From NCBI GenBank assembly GCA_003993805.1, contig RSEF01000026.1, positions 2,723,008-2,787,007 of the forward strand: a stretch of DNA of 64,000 nucleotides. The letters are read 5' to 3'. The translations under genes and the position numbers were made by a program. The notes under the pieces were generated by a model. That model worked only from the letters and a program-made list of their open reading frames with translations, searched no databases and was not told the DNA's origin. The stretch's first letter is position 1; each line of letters starts with the position of its first letter. The stretch is from Himantopus leucocephalus (lineage: Eukaryota; Chordata; Aves; Charadriiformes; Recurvirostridae). Positions 25,901 to 37,330 of this stretch are shown here, piece by piece.

Positions 25901-26945
25901 TCGTAGCAGCGTATAGTGAGCAGCAGCGTGTCACTTCCACTCAGCGCAGCCGGGGACGGTGGCCTCACAGCTGACCAGCGGGTAATGCCAGCGCCAGCCC
26001 CCCCTGTGCCCGCCTTAGTCTGTGGTAAGTAGGGAAATGGCACTAATGAACTTTTCAGTGTCTAATCCCCGACATGCTTAGGCAGGGGTGGTACGACTTG
26101 ACTTAAGGATGGCTTTGGACTGCCTGTGGTGGCAGAGCGCGTCCGTGGAGCTAATGCTACCTACTTAAGGCTTGGAGGCTGGAAAGTGCTTTGCTTTAAT
26201 GTGTGTAGTCACGCCGGGGGTGGCCGAGTGCTGCACTCCCTGCCCTGCAGCTGGCTGTGGGCATACGAGGGCTGGGCTCCAGGAGGAGGTGGATCAACCG
26301 GCAGGAGAGCAGTGAAACTTTCAGTTCCTCTTAATCCCTCAAAATCAGACCTCCTCTGTGCACTGCTCCTCGCTTTATTGCAGTGACAAACTCTGGGCAC
26401 AGCCTCGGAGCAGCACGATGCGGGAGGGAAGGGGGCTGGTTATAAAGCACAAGTCCCAGCTCCATGCTCAGACCTCCAGGAGAGACTCCAACTGGCCTCT
26501 GGTGCTCTGGAAGCCCTCGTAGCTGCTGACCTTGGGCACGGAGGTCACAGTCACCGGGTATTTGTGCCCCTTCCCAACCTTCCAGCCATCCCCGGCACTG
26601 ATGCCCCATGAGACCCATCGTCGTCAGCTCGGTGCAGGGGAGGATTTTGCCTTCGTGCCCGCTGTTGGTGGAGCAGCGCTGTGCAGAGTGATGGGGCTGC
26701 AGGGTGAGAGTGCCGAGCCAACCACAGGCACCTGGTTTAACCTTCTTGTGGCCACAGCATTGAAGACAAAAGAACTGAAAACAGAATTTTTCAAAGCTTT
26801 TCCTTTGCTTTTTCCACATTTCAAGGCCCAGTTCCATCCTCTGTTGTTGCAGGATTGTTCCCTAAAACACAGCTAAAAAGTTACTGAAAATATTCTGTAG
26901 GACAAAACCAGAAGTCCTTATTCTAAACCCAACTCTGCTATGAGG
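22987..26945 (+). other. First intron of NFASC, segment 2
   Basis: AT-rich to mixed intronic DNA. The AT-rich block at about 23870-24140 and the region 24580-24680 show no repeat I can name. No coding exon was recognised. Confidence 0.5.
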
Positions 26946-26949
26946 AGGC

Positions 26950-27000
26950 GGTGACCCTGAACCAGCCCCTTAGATACCCTGCCTCAGTTTCCCCATAGGT
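26950..27000 (+). mobile_element. MIR-like ancient SINE remnant
   Basis: GGTGACCCTGAACCAGCCCC followed by CTGCCTCAGTTTCCCCA matches the core of amniote MIR-type SINEs (gtgaccttgggcaagtc...cctcagtttcc). Only this core is recognisable. Confidence 0.45.
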
Positions 27001-30000
27001 GGGTAAGGAGAATTGTCCATGTTGCGGGAACTGGTATGTGTTTTCTCCTCATGTCAAGAAACCTTGAGGCCCTGGGTGAGCACAAAATAGTTATTCTGTG
27101 GGCTCTTGAATGCTTTACATCACTGTCTTTGCCTGGTTCAAGTCAACGTATGTCAATCAGTTTGCAATAAATCCTGGTTCTCAATCAGAAGGAGCTCTTT
27201 CAAAGTAAAATAGTGCAGGCAAGCAGCAGGGATGTGGTACGTGCACAGCCATGGAAGTTACATGCCAGGAAGCAAACAAAAATGCTTCTCTACAATGGAA
27301 ATGCAGTTTCTGCCTGATGCTGTCTATTGTCCGGTAAAGAGGGGTTTGTTGAGCTGCGCTGGCGATTCTCCTGGTATTGATTCTGAACAGATGCTGAGAT
27401 GTGGGAAGGCAGATGGAGCCCCACGGCACAATTACGTCCCGCGATGGGGTGGGCAGCGATGGCCAGATGCCACGTGGGGTCGGTGCGAGGGTTTGGGTTC
27501 AGCCCGGGCTGTGACGAGCCTTTCCCTGTGATCCGGCGGTGGGAGAGGCTGCGGAGGGGGACGTGCCTTGGAGATAACACAGTCCTGGTCTTGGGCAAGT
27601 GAATCTGACACCTGATTAAAATCCTAATTGTGCCCGTGCTGAAGGACCCCGCGCCACTCAGAGCAATGTGTGCCACTGTCTTTCTATTTCTGACTCACAA
27701 TCTGTGACAAATCCATAGTTGTCTTCAACATTGGGCTCTAGAGGGCTTTTGGAGTTGGGTTGCCGTCAGCGTGTTCTCATGGCTAATTATAGCCCCATGC
27801 TGGCAGCTGTGGCTCCCATGGAGGGAGGGAGGGAGCAGCGGGGACCACCGCTGCCGGATGGAGCGGGACAGACCTGAGCACTCCCAGTACGACAGTGTGG
27901 GCTTCATCCTGCTGCTCTGACCACATCCTTGGCATCTCTGTGCACATCTGGGCTGTGGCCAGTGGCCAAAAGGCCGTGTTCAGGTGCCTTTGGGGTGCAA
28001 AGGACCCAGAGGTTCCTGCCCTGCAGCTGAGCATCTGGCTGGGAGCCGGGGGGTGTATGTGGGATGTGGTCAGAGGGTTTGGTGTGATGAGTTTCTAAGC
28101 TAGAAAAGATGACTGAAGTGAGAGTACAGCTACAGCTGGGATCCTGATAGCAGAGTAGCAATGTTTCAAGAACAAGTTAAAGATGCACTAAACTGTTAAT
28201 TGGGACTTCTGGAGGGTTTTTAGAATACAGCCTCAAGTGTTAATCAGGCAGATAAAAGGCATCTTCCTCCTGGAGAGGAGCTGAGGCAGCAGAAGAGGCT
28301 ATTTGCCTTTAGACATGGGTAAGATGGGAATTTCTGGCTTTCACACTATATTCCTACCCCTTCCTCATAGTTCCTTCTCACTCTGAGTTACGGCAGTCTG
28401 GAAGCTTGCAGGAAGNGCTTGTCTGAAGTCCCACCTCTCCCCGAGGGGCAGCGAACAGGACGGCAATACTCAGAAACTGCACTGAGTACCCATTCTAGAA
28501 TAAACCAACTGCTTTTCCTTTGCAGTTTCCTTCGGGACAAAGGCAGAAGAGGAATATGGTTAGTTTGTTCTGGGTGGAAACTTTGCAGGATTGTCAGCCG
28601 CATTCTGTGCGGCTGTGCAGGAGGTTTGCAGGGCTGATCAGTCAGAAGGCAGCACTGGTCGCTCTTGCGTGCTGCCATTTCAAGGAAGAAGTGGTGCATC
28701 TTCTTTAATGACCAGCTTTGTGCTAAGTTAGGGTTGTTTCCTAGCTGCTGCCCTGGGCATGTTTAGTCCCTGATAAAGCACCGCCTTTCCCTGCCATCGC
28801 TGCTGGCTTGTGGGTCTCCACCCCATGAAAAAACTTATCCCCTCCCCAGCAGCTAATTATCCCTGAAACATGACCAGTTCTAAAAGCCTCTTCGGGCTTC
28901 TCTGGGGGGAAGGAAGAACCAGCTCCAGTGGACTCTTCCTGCGCAGTGTAAGCCTGTAAGCAATCAATGGGATTTCAAGGGTCCTGAAAAGAGAACATGG
29001 CTCATCTTCCCCGGGGAGCCTTTATTCATCCTCATTACTCCCTATCTCCCAGGCCTGCAGCTTGTGCTGTCCCCAACTTAAAGCAATAGAGATATTGGGC
29101 TGAGTTAATCCCCAGTGACTTCATTCATCTTCAAGCAGGGATGAATTTTTGCTGGCAACCAGCCCTGCTCCTGACCACCTGCCACTGCTTTCTGTGGCAT
29201 GACTGAGGCCATCGCCTCCTGCCAGGCTTTGCATCTCTTCCTCCGCACCTCTGTAACGCGCTGTCTGGGCTGTCCATCACTAAGCAGACAGCAGCATCCA
29301 CTACGATGGGAAATTTTTCAGACTGCAGTGCTGGCAGTACCCTGCTGCTGTCTGGAGTCGTGCGGAGAGCAGATCTCTCCGGCTGCTTTTGTACTGTGAA
29401 GATGACGGTGCTAATGTGCGCTGGGCATCAGTTTGTCTCATGGGAGTCCGCTGTGTTGTAAAGGTCAGGACGGAGGATTATCGGCAAAGGTTTGGTGGCT
29501 CGCTCTCCGGGGTCGGGGTAATGTCCCGGGGGCATCGCTGGGAGATGCCACACGGATACTGCAGTCCCCCAGAGAGGTGCAGACAGAGCCAAACCGCCTC
29601 CCGCTCCTGCGCGGGGAAGCGAGGATGCTGTGGCCTCCTCGGGCTGGGCACAATGGCGAGACCAGACCTAGCAATTCAGAGCAACTGGCAAGATTTTGTG
29701 GCTCTGGGCGCTGTTAAGCCTGGCGTCCCTCCAGGAGGAGCAGTTGTGCGATGATCAGCCCCTGAGGCAGCGTGAAGCGTGGAGGGTCTGGGGCGAGCGG
29801 CAGGGCCGGCAGTGAGAATGTGCCGTCATAGCCGGCCTTTTGCACCAGCTGCTGTTGCCTCCCCTCCAGAGGTGGCCGATCGGCCTCATCCTCCACGTCT
29901 GCGGTGACAGAGCCGGCTGAGCCACCCGAGCGGCTGCTCGGCGCGGTGGGAGCGATGCCGGGTTCTGCAGCCGTCTGCTCTGGTCCCCGTTTCTCAGGTC

Positions 30001-32135
30001 TAGCCCTGTGTCGCATTTAGTCTCTTTGGTATCGTGATGGTTCAGCTGAGGATCTGCATTAGGCAGTCTTTGCAGATTAAAAGTAATTCAGATTTTAAAC
30101 TCAGGTCTTGCTTATATCTCTGTAACGTTTATTCTCCAAGAGGCTGGATCATGTTTTAATTTCACCAGATAGCAGGAAGGCATTGCCTGAATGCAGGGGA
30201 AAACAGAAGAGGAACTAATCAATTGGTAGGAATGTGGCTTATGGTTTCAAATCCCAAGGGCATGGTCCTGTTCTCATTGGCCCATTGCGTAGGACCCCTT
30301 ATCCTTCTCCCTTCCAACCCCAATTTTCTCGTGGTTTGAAATCTGTTTGGGTTTGCTGGTTTGCCCGGAGGGCATTGCCCAATCTCAATAATCCGGATCA
30401 GCAAGGCTGCCTCTGTAATTATCTTGGCAGCTACTCTGGATTAATGAGAAATACAGAGAGCAGAGTGGAACTGAAATCAGTTTGTGGTGGTTACTGTGCC
30501 CTTTCGTGGGGGAGAAAGGATTTGGGGGGTTTATGGAGGCTGCGGTGCATTGTGCGTGTGATTAAATTAGCTGTCACGAATAGCCTTCTGAGCAGTTGTT
30601 TGAGGCTTAAAGTTATTAGAACGGTAATTGCTACTAAAGGGTAAGTTTTGCAGTACTGTGGGGAGAATTGTGTGTTCTTGTTGGTGGAGATAAGAACATA
30701 GCCCTTGGCATACAACATCCAGTGAGCATTAATACCAAACACTTGGGAGACAGGAGCCAGAAAACAAGGGAGATGTTGCTGTGTTTGCTCTGAAATATCA
30801 GGTTCTGGGTACATCTGAGCTGGGAGGAAGGTGCGTCCTTGGAGGGCACCTTGGGGAGCAGGAGAATTGAAGTGCTTGCTCAAAAAGGTGTCACCCGAAC
30901 TGTCCCCAGGGCTTAGACCTCTCGGCACCGAAACACCTCCTCCCTGGAGGACAGCCAAGACCACAAAGACTTGTCTACTCGCACCCGTTTAATCAGGAAA
31001 ATGGAAATAGCGTTTTAATAAGATGGTAATGGAGTTGTGGATCAGATTGGTTGATTCCTCATTTGAAGCTACAAAGGGGAGCTTTGTTTTTTCCTTGGGT
31101 TTATCACTTCTGTTCTTGCCTGATTAGTCGTAATCTTCTGCTGTCCTTCACCGGGAAACTCCCTCTTTTATTCTCTGCAAAAGTCTATCCTTAAGTTTGT
31201 GTACGATCCTCCAGGGAAATCAGGCCACCTATATTTCATTTAGTGACTTCAAACAATTAACCTAACAAAGATTCCTCTCTCTCTTCCCTCCTTCCCCCAT
31301 CTGTTTCCTAATTACCAGTAGAACTGTGAGACATATGCAGGCTGTGCCCCTTTTTTAATTAAATCACCTCTCTTCAATGTTTTGTGGCTGGCTCTTTAAA
31401 AGCTGTGTTTCGCTACTGAGTAAATAGTAAAACACAGGATGTACCACGAGGGCAAGTGAGCCTGAAAAGGGTCTGAGATTCAGATTTTGGGTTGTGTTTC
31501 TNCCCCCCCCCCCCATCAGAGCTGGAATGCAGAATAACTTCAGTCCCTCTCGCGGATCAGAAAGTGTCAAGTCATCTGGAGGGGAGGGCTGAGGGACCCC
31601 GGAGGAGGTCTCACCTCGCTGCTCAGCCCGGAGCAGCTCTGGGATGAGCTGTCTTTGGGCCAGGGAGAGCGTTTCTGGGAGGAGAGAAATTTGCCATTTC
31701 TCAGTTCAAGAAGGAAAAATCCCCGTGTCCCTCTGTCCTTGTACAGGCTGTCCTGCCTGCCCCATCCCGCTCCCGGGGTGCCGTGGTCAGTGCCGTGCCA
31801 GCAGCTCTCCCTTCCTGCAAGCACAGTGCTACTGAAGGCCCTTTGTGTTGATGGGGGGGCTGGTGCATCCATACTGGTGTTACTGGGAGGGGGAGAAGTG
31901 TGCTGCAATGGGGATTTGGCGTGTGTATGGGAACTGATGCGCACTTGGTGCAGGGTTTGCTGCAGCCTTTGGCTCTCGTTGCAGAGCTGCAAATAACCAC
32001 GTGCTCTCCGGCTGCAGGACCCCGCTGGCATCTCCGCTCCCTTCTCCTCCTGCCCACCCTCTGCCCTTCTCCTCTCCCTCTATTTCACCCCGCCTTGCCC
32101 TCCCCCGTGCTCCGAGTCACCTTGTCCGCACCGTG
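27001..32135 (+). other. First intron of NFASC, segment 3
   Basis: Mixed intronic sequence. It has a single N at 28416 and another at 31502 directly before a 12-base poly-C run. AT-rich stretches at about 30050-30160, 30400-30650 and 31000-31390 could hold regulatory sites but show nothing specific. Confidence 0.5.
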
Positions 32136-32139
32136 GCGG

Positions 32140-32580
32140 GGAGGGGGGGGACACGATGAAGAAAACCTGTTCCCGTCTGACTGCTCAGCCCACGCTGCCG
32201 GCGCGGGGGAATGAGCTGAGACGCGTCTGCCTCTCCCCGGCGCGGGCAGTCACCCCGCTCCGCACCCCTGCCCGGGCACCGCTGCGCCCCGGCAGCCACC
32301 CTCATGGCGAGAGCGCCGCTCTCCCGGCAGCTGCAGTCTGGTTGGCAGAAAAGCATTTAACTCTTAGGGATGCAGTTAATTATACGCAGGGCAGGACCGT
32401 TCGGGCTCCGCTGAAACCTGCTGGGAGGTAATTATCCTCTCCCTGGCTCCGAATGCCTTCGGTGTGCTGCGATGCTCCAGGAATTAAACGCGCAGCTGAT
32501 GCTGCTGGGCGCCGCGTCTCGGGCGGGAGCCTCGCAGGGCTCGGGGAAGGTCCCGCCAGCCGTGCCGGCAATGCAGTAAG
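32140..32580 (+). promoter_or_regulatory. CpG-rich patch ending in a splice donor
   Basis: CpG-dense sequence at 32140-32330 and again at 32480-32570, with TTAATTATACG and GGTAATTATCC homeodomain-like sites between. The second dense part ends in AATGCA|gtaagtga, a near-consensus donor at 32576 on the + strand. A CpG patch with a + strand donor inside this large intron could be an alternative NFASC promoter and first exon. No transcript evidence is available, and donors of this quality also arise by chance. Confidence 0.3.
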
Positions 32581-33274
32581 TGATTCAGCAGAACGGATGG
32601 AGCGGAGCAGGGGTTGGGGAGGAGGCGACGGCCGCTTCGCTCTGTTTGCTTGTGCTTCACCGCCTTCGAGCCTCGCTTGTGTGTTGTGGGGCGGCTGGGG
32701 TGGGAGGGCATGGAGGCATCGCGGTCCGGGGGGTGCTTGGAGGGGGGAGGCCACATGCTCCCAGCACGCAGCAGGTCGAGGCAGGACACCTTGCACCGGG
32801 CACAAAGTCTCAAGGACGGTTCGCGTTCGGGAGCCGGCAGGGTTTGAGAGACATTCGAAGCTCGGTTCTGTGGTTGCGCTTCGTGCATTCTGCGAGAGCA
32901 GGACCTGGGAGCTCAAAGGGGATTTTCCCTGTTTTCCACCCCAGGCGGCAGGAGGGCAGAAAAGCCCGTGCTGTCCAAAGAGTGTCCTCTCACGCGTGGG
33001 CCAGCCTCCTGCCCGGCTTCTCCTCCTTAAACTGGAGGGGTTTGTGCTTCTCAGGCTTCGTCTTGCACCTTGTAGTAAAAAACATTCTCGGCAGAGTCTG
33101 TGAAGTCTGTGTTTGGGGCATATCAGGACTGTGGCTACAGGGCAAAGGGGGGGGTGTGCTTTAATTAATTCACTGTCTTTTACTTCAGTTTGGTACCAGC
33201 AGAGTTGGTACCGGAGCACTCTGCGAGAGCAGCCCAGTGAGGCTCCCTGCGGCTCTCCTCACCCTTCTGTACCT

Positions 33275-33312
33275 TCATTGCCTCAGTTTCCACAGCTGTA
33301 AAATGGAGATGC
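33275..33312 (+). mobile_element. MIR-like ancient SINE remnant
   Basis: CCTCAGTTTCCACAGCTGTA followed by AAATGGAGATG is the recognisable MIR-type core (cctcagtttcc..ctgtaaaatgg). The flanks are too diverged to extend it. Confidence 0.5.
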
Positions 33313-33319
33313 TGCTGGT

Positions 33320-36300
33320 GGAGAGGGGGGAAATCGTGCTGAAACACTGGTGAATTCCTTAGACATCCCTGGCTAGGAAGTTTCCATCTGCGGGCTGGTT
33401 CCGCCGTCGGTGAGATCTCTGCTCTGCGTCCTCGGCAGCTTTGCTGCGTGATGTGCGGGTCCGTCTCACCACCGCGGCCACCGCCGCCAGCGGGGCTGGA
33501 ACAAAAGGAAGCTGCATCTGGGAACAAAACCCCATCGTACCGGCGGCGCTGGCGCCCAGGACACGGGGACAGGCCCTGGCTGGCACTCGAACCCGCTCCC
33601 CGCTGGCTCGGGGACCGGTGGGGGACAGAGTGGGTAGTGTCCTGCACCACAGCTCCTGCATTATTCATGAAGGAAAATCCAGCAAGCGCAGGGAGGGAAG
33701 GGAAAAGAAAGTCAGAGTTATTAATAACGGCTATTGTGCCTTCTCCCCTTCACCAGCTCGCAGGGATGGGTGGGCTGGAGATAACGCAGCCCCGTGTCGG
33801 GGGGAGGATGCGGAAAGGGTCTTGGGCAGCAGCCCAGTGATTTCTGGGCTCGCCCCCGGCCGGTCGGGTCCGCTGCAGGGCTGGGGGCTGCTGGCGGGGC
33901 CGCGGGGCTCGCAGCTCGGCGAGGGGCTTAGCGCATCCTCCCCGGCACGTGGAGACACTTTGTGTTTGGGATAGAGGAGATGGAGAACCTTAACCCGAGC
34001 TCTGGAGGGGAAAAACTGTGTCTTAAATGGGAAAGGCAAAGGTAGGCGGCTCTCTGCCTTGGGAGTAACTTGTGAGGAGGTGGCGGTGGAGGGGATTTCC
34101 TGCGAAAGCCTGGGACCTTGAGACATTTGCAGGACGATGGGCAGGAAAATCTGCTCCTGTGCCCTGCTTGAGGGCTGACTGGTGTGTCCCAGGGGCCTCC
34201 CAAGGGCACGGCACGAGTCACCTTGGGGCTGAGACCTGCCGGTGGCTCAGTCCGTGTGCGGCTGTCCCGCCGCGGCAGCAGTGTGCCGAGAACGGCCGCC
34301 CGCACCCACGTTTCCCTTTGCTCTTCTGTTGCCTCGTTCTGCCGCAGCTGGATGCTGCCCAGGGCCAGTTAATTGGGTTTTGATCTCTATTATCGCAGTG
34401 GGTCTTTTGACTTTCTTGCTTGCCGTTCTTTTCCAAGTCAGGCAGGGATGACGTGCGCATCTAACCCTTTAATTCCTGCTCTCGGGGCTGCTTGTCACCG
34501 AGACGGCGCTGAACAACGCCACCGCTGATGCCTGGATGGAAACAGCCCCTTCCTCTGCAGGGGGGAGGCGGTGGTGTAAATACCAGCGTTCATCAGAAAC
34601 ATATGTACCTTTTGATTTAATTAGGATGCCTCTCTTTCAATCCGGAGAGCTTTAGGGCAAGATGTAAAAGTGCTATCCCGGCTTCTTGGGTTACTGATAA
34701 GCTTTTTCTTGCAAAAGGAGTTGGTGGCTCTGCAGTAATCTGGGTATAAGCTGATTGTAGCCTCCCGCTCCCTTGCGCTGTGCTGTGGGTTTGTTTGGAT
34801 CCAAGCTGGTGTGGGAAGGAGGTTATTCCAGGGCACCTATAGATGCCCCCCCAGGGTGCAGACATCGAGCGAGTGGTCTGCTCCCACGTACCACGGCAGG
34901 GTCCGCCTGCGCACCCCTGCGCTGCAGGCAGCCCCAAGGCGGTGGCAGGAGGCATTAGAGCACCCTGCAGCCTCTGGGCAGGAGGAGAAGGAGATGATGG
35001 AGGTGAATTCCTTGGGGACGTGATTAGTGTCTTCCTCCCGCAAACTGTGCTGGGCGTTTTCATTACTATTTAATGGCAGGCTCTGTCTGTTCTGCTTTGC
35101 CCAAACCCTCCTTGCGCTGGGATGCTTTGGCTCTTGAGGCCCTGGAAAGCTCCGTGCGCGGAGGAGAGAGCAGCCCGCTGGGCTGGCTTTGTGCTTTGGA
35201 GGAATGCAAGAGGCACGTAGGAGCTGGTGACCTGGAAATCTGCCTCCCTGCTCTCCTCCATCCGTCCGACTTGTGAGCTGTGTGGTACAAGGAGGGTATT
35301 GCATCTGCGTTGCCCCCAGCGATGGCCGGCACATCCCAGCGCACAAATTCAGCCTTTCCCCCAGCCCTGCCCGTGCTGCAGGGAAGAAAGATTCTCTCTG
35401 AGCTGCTCCGGGTTTTGACACAGGCCGTGTGGTCAGATGGTTTGGGTGTAATTACAGGCAGGTTGCTCTGGAGATGCTGTGTCGAGTTATATCCATCAGT
35501 GGTACCTGTCTGTTGCTGTAATTTGATCTGATTAAAATGAAAACCTCTCAGAAGGTTGACTGGGAAACCTATCCTAAAAGCCCTGATAGCAACAACGGCG
35601 TTTCAGTGCTGCTGGTTTGTTTCCAGAATATGCTCCGTCAGACATCTGTTGCGGGGGGGACCCTCTTTCAAGGACCCGGCGCTGCCTGCAGGTCAGTCTC
35701 CCCGGCGTGTAGCTCAAGCCTCAGCCTCTCTCCCGCTGGTGAAGCATCTGAATTTGGGAAAGCTGAACCCGAAGTCTCTGGATGAGCTCAGTTTTGCTGC
35801 CTTTTGTGTTCCTCCTCCGGTTGCCCTGGCATCTTTCCTTCCATACCCATAATTGCACGGTACGGTCCCAGCGTTGAAAGGCAGGTCAAAATTATACCCG
35901 CTGGGCTCCATGCTGGGCTGCGGTGGTGGAGAGGCGACAAGAGCCGTTAGTCACCGTGTAATATCTAGCAGCCAGTTTGCTGGGAACTGGTGCAAAGGGC
36001 GTAATGCGCGGCAAGCGCGCCCGCATCCCAGCGGTGAGCCGGCGGGATGGTGTTAGCATCCCCAAACGGAGCGGGACCAGGCGTGTCTGGAGGCTGATGT
36101 GAGGAGCTGGTTGCGCCGCCGGCACTTGGGGTATGGCAAATACATTTCCATGCATCTCTCTCTGTAGGAAGAATTTGCATAAAACTGTACAGAAAATAAT
36201 GAGCATAAAATGGCTGAAATGAGGTTGTCGGGTGGGTAATAGACTGCCGGGGGTGCAGTGGGGGCCCTGGGCAGCGCTGGCTCCTCCTGCCACGGCTCGA

Positions 36301-37190
36301 GCGAACCCTCTGCCCGCTCCCCAGGGAAGGGGAGAAGCGGCCCCTGAGCCGCAGCGGGAACCAGCTGCGATTCTCAGTGGGAAACGCTTATTGAGCTCTG
36401 GTGGGGTGGGAATGGCGAGGAGGTTTCTGATTTCTCAACCATCATGTAATTGCGGCAGAACATGGTCCTTTAATTGAATCAAGTTCTTATATATCCTGAC
36501 TGGGTGTTTTCTTTTCCATGTGAGTTTATTCACTGCAGCAAGTAAGGGGATTTCTCTGCCCCTCGCTGGCTGGGCTGCACGTGGGTGCAGGAAAGGGCTG
36601 TGCTGAAAATAAGCAAGTCAAAGGCTGTGGGTGCCCAGGGGCAGAGGGATGGGGACAGGGGTGGCTCAGGGCTGCCCCTCTCCCCATAGCATTGCCGCAC
36701 CCCTGCGAGTCTCTGTCCGCAGCCCCAAGTTACCTTTTGGTGCAAGATCAGGTTTGGCATTTGGAGTAAAAAAAATAAATAAATAAAAATAAAATCCAAA
36801 TGAGTTCAGAAATCTCTGATGAGAGCAACTCATGCTGGCTTGGGCTGCGATGGGAGCTGAACTAGAGGAGCAGGAGAGGGGGTCTGAAAGCACTGGTGGG
36901 GGGACCAGCCTCTGCTCGGACTCCCTTCAAGAAGGTTTTTCTTCTAATTAAGAACAGCAGCAGCAACAAAAAAAGGCACTCAAACTGGTGCTTCAGAACT
37001 GGCATCGCAAAAAAGGGCTCTTTTCCTTTTTTAATATTAAATTAACTGCCGTTTGCCAAGGGGAACGGAGAGGAAGGTCCTCTGCCTGCCCGCTCCCAGG
37101 CAGGGCCGGGGGGGGAGCACGCTTCAGAGGGCTTGTTGTAGCTCTCGCTAATTTCTCATGAATAATTTTTGAGCTGGGGAGCGAATTTCC
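33320..37190 (+). other. First intron of NFASC, segment 4
   Basis: CpG-rich at about 33400-33640 and 33840-33950, otherwise mixed. An (AAAT)n-type A-rich run lies at 36768-36797. No exon was recognised, and long open frames on both strands here follow high GC content. Confidence 0.5.
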
Positions 37191-37195
37191 CCCCC

Positions 37196-37330
37196 CTTTT
37201 TTGCTCAGGAGGGCGTTTCTGCGCATGAACGCGGGTTGCTATGGCCACGCGCACGTGCTGCGCTCCCGGGGGATGCGAGCGAGCGGCTGGGGAGAGCGCG
37301 GGGGGCTCGCGACCCCCAGAAAAAGGGGTC
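37196..37330. promoter_or_regulatory. CpG-dense patch with RFX X-box-like and NRF1-like sites
   Basis: A compact CpG-dense stretch. GTTGCTATGGCCAC at 37235-37248 matches the palindromic RFX X-box (GTTGCYATGGCAAC) at 13 of 14 positions. TGCGCATGAACGCG lies just upstream at about 37220-37233 and resembles an NRF1 site. RFX and NRF1 sites commonly occur at promoters. Whether this patch initiates transcription or acts as an intronic enhancer cannot be told. Confidence 0.35.

Noticed and set aside
32380..33219. 279-codon open frame on the - strand, the longest in the window
   Set aside because: It lies in GC-rich intronic DNA, overlaps other long frames on both strands, and is low-complexity in residues (Arg, Pro, Ser, Ala). 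It has no recognisable domain or promoter arrangement.
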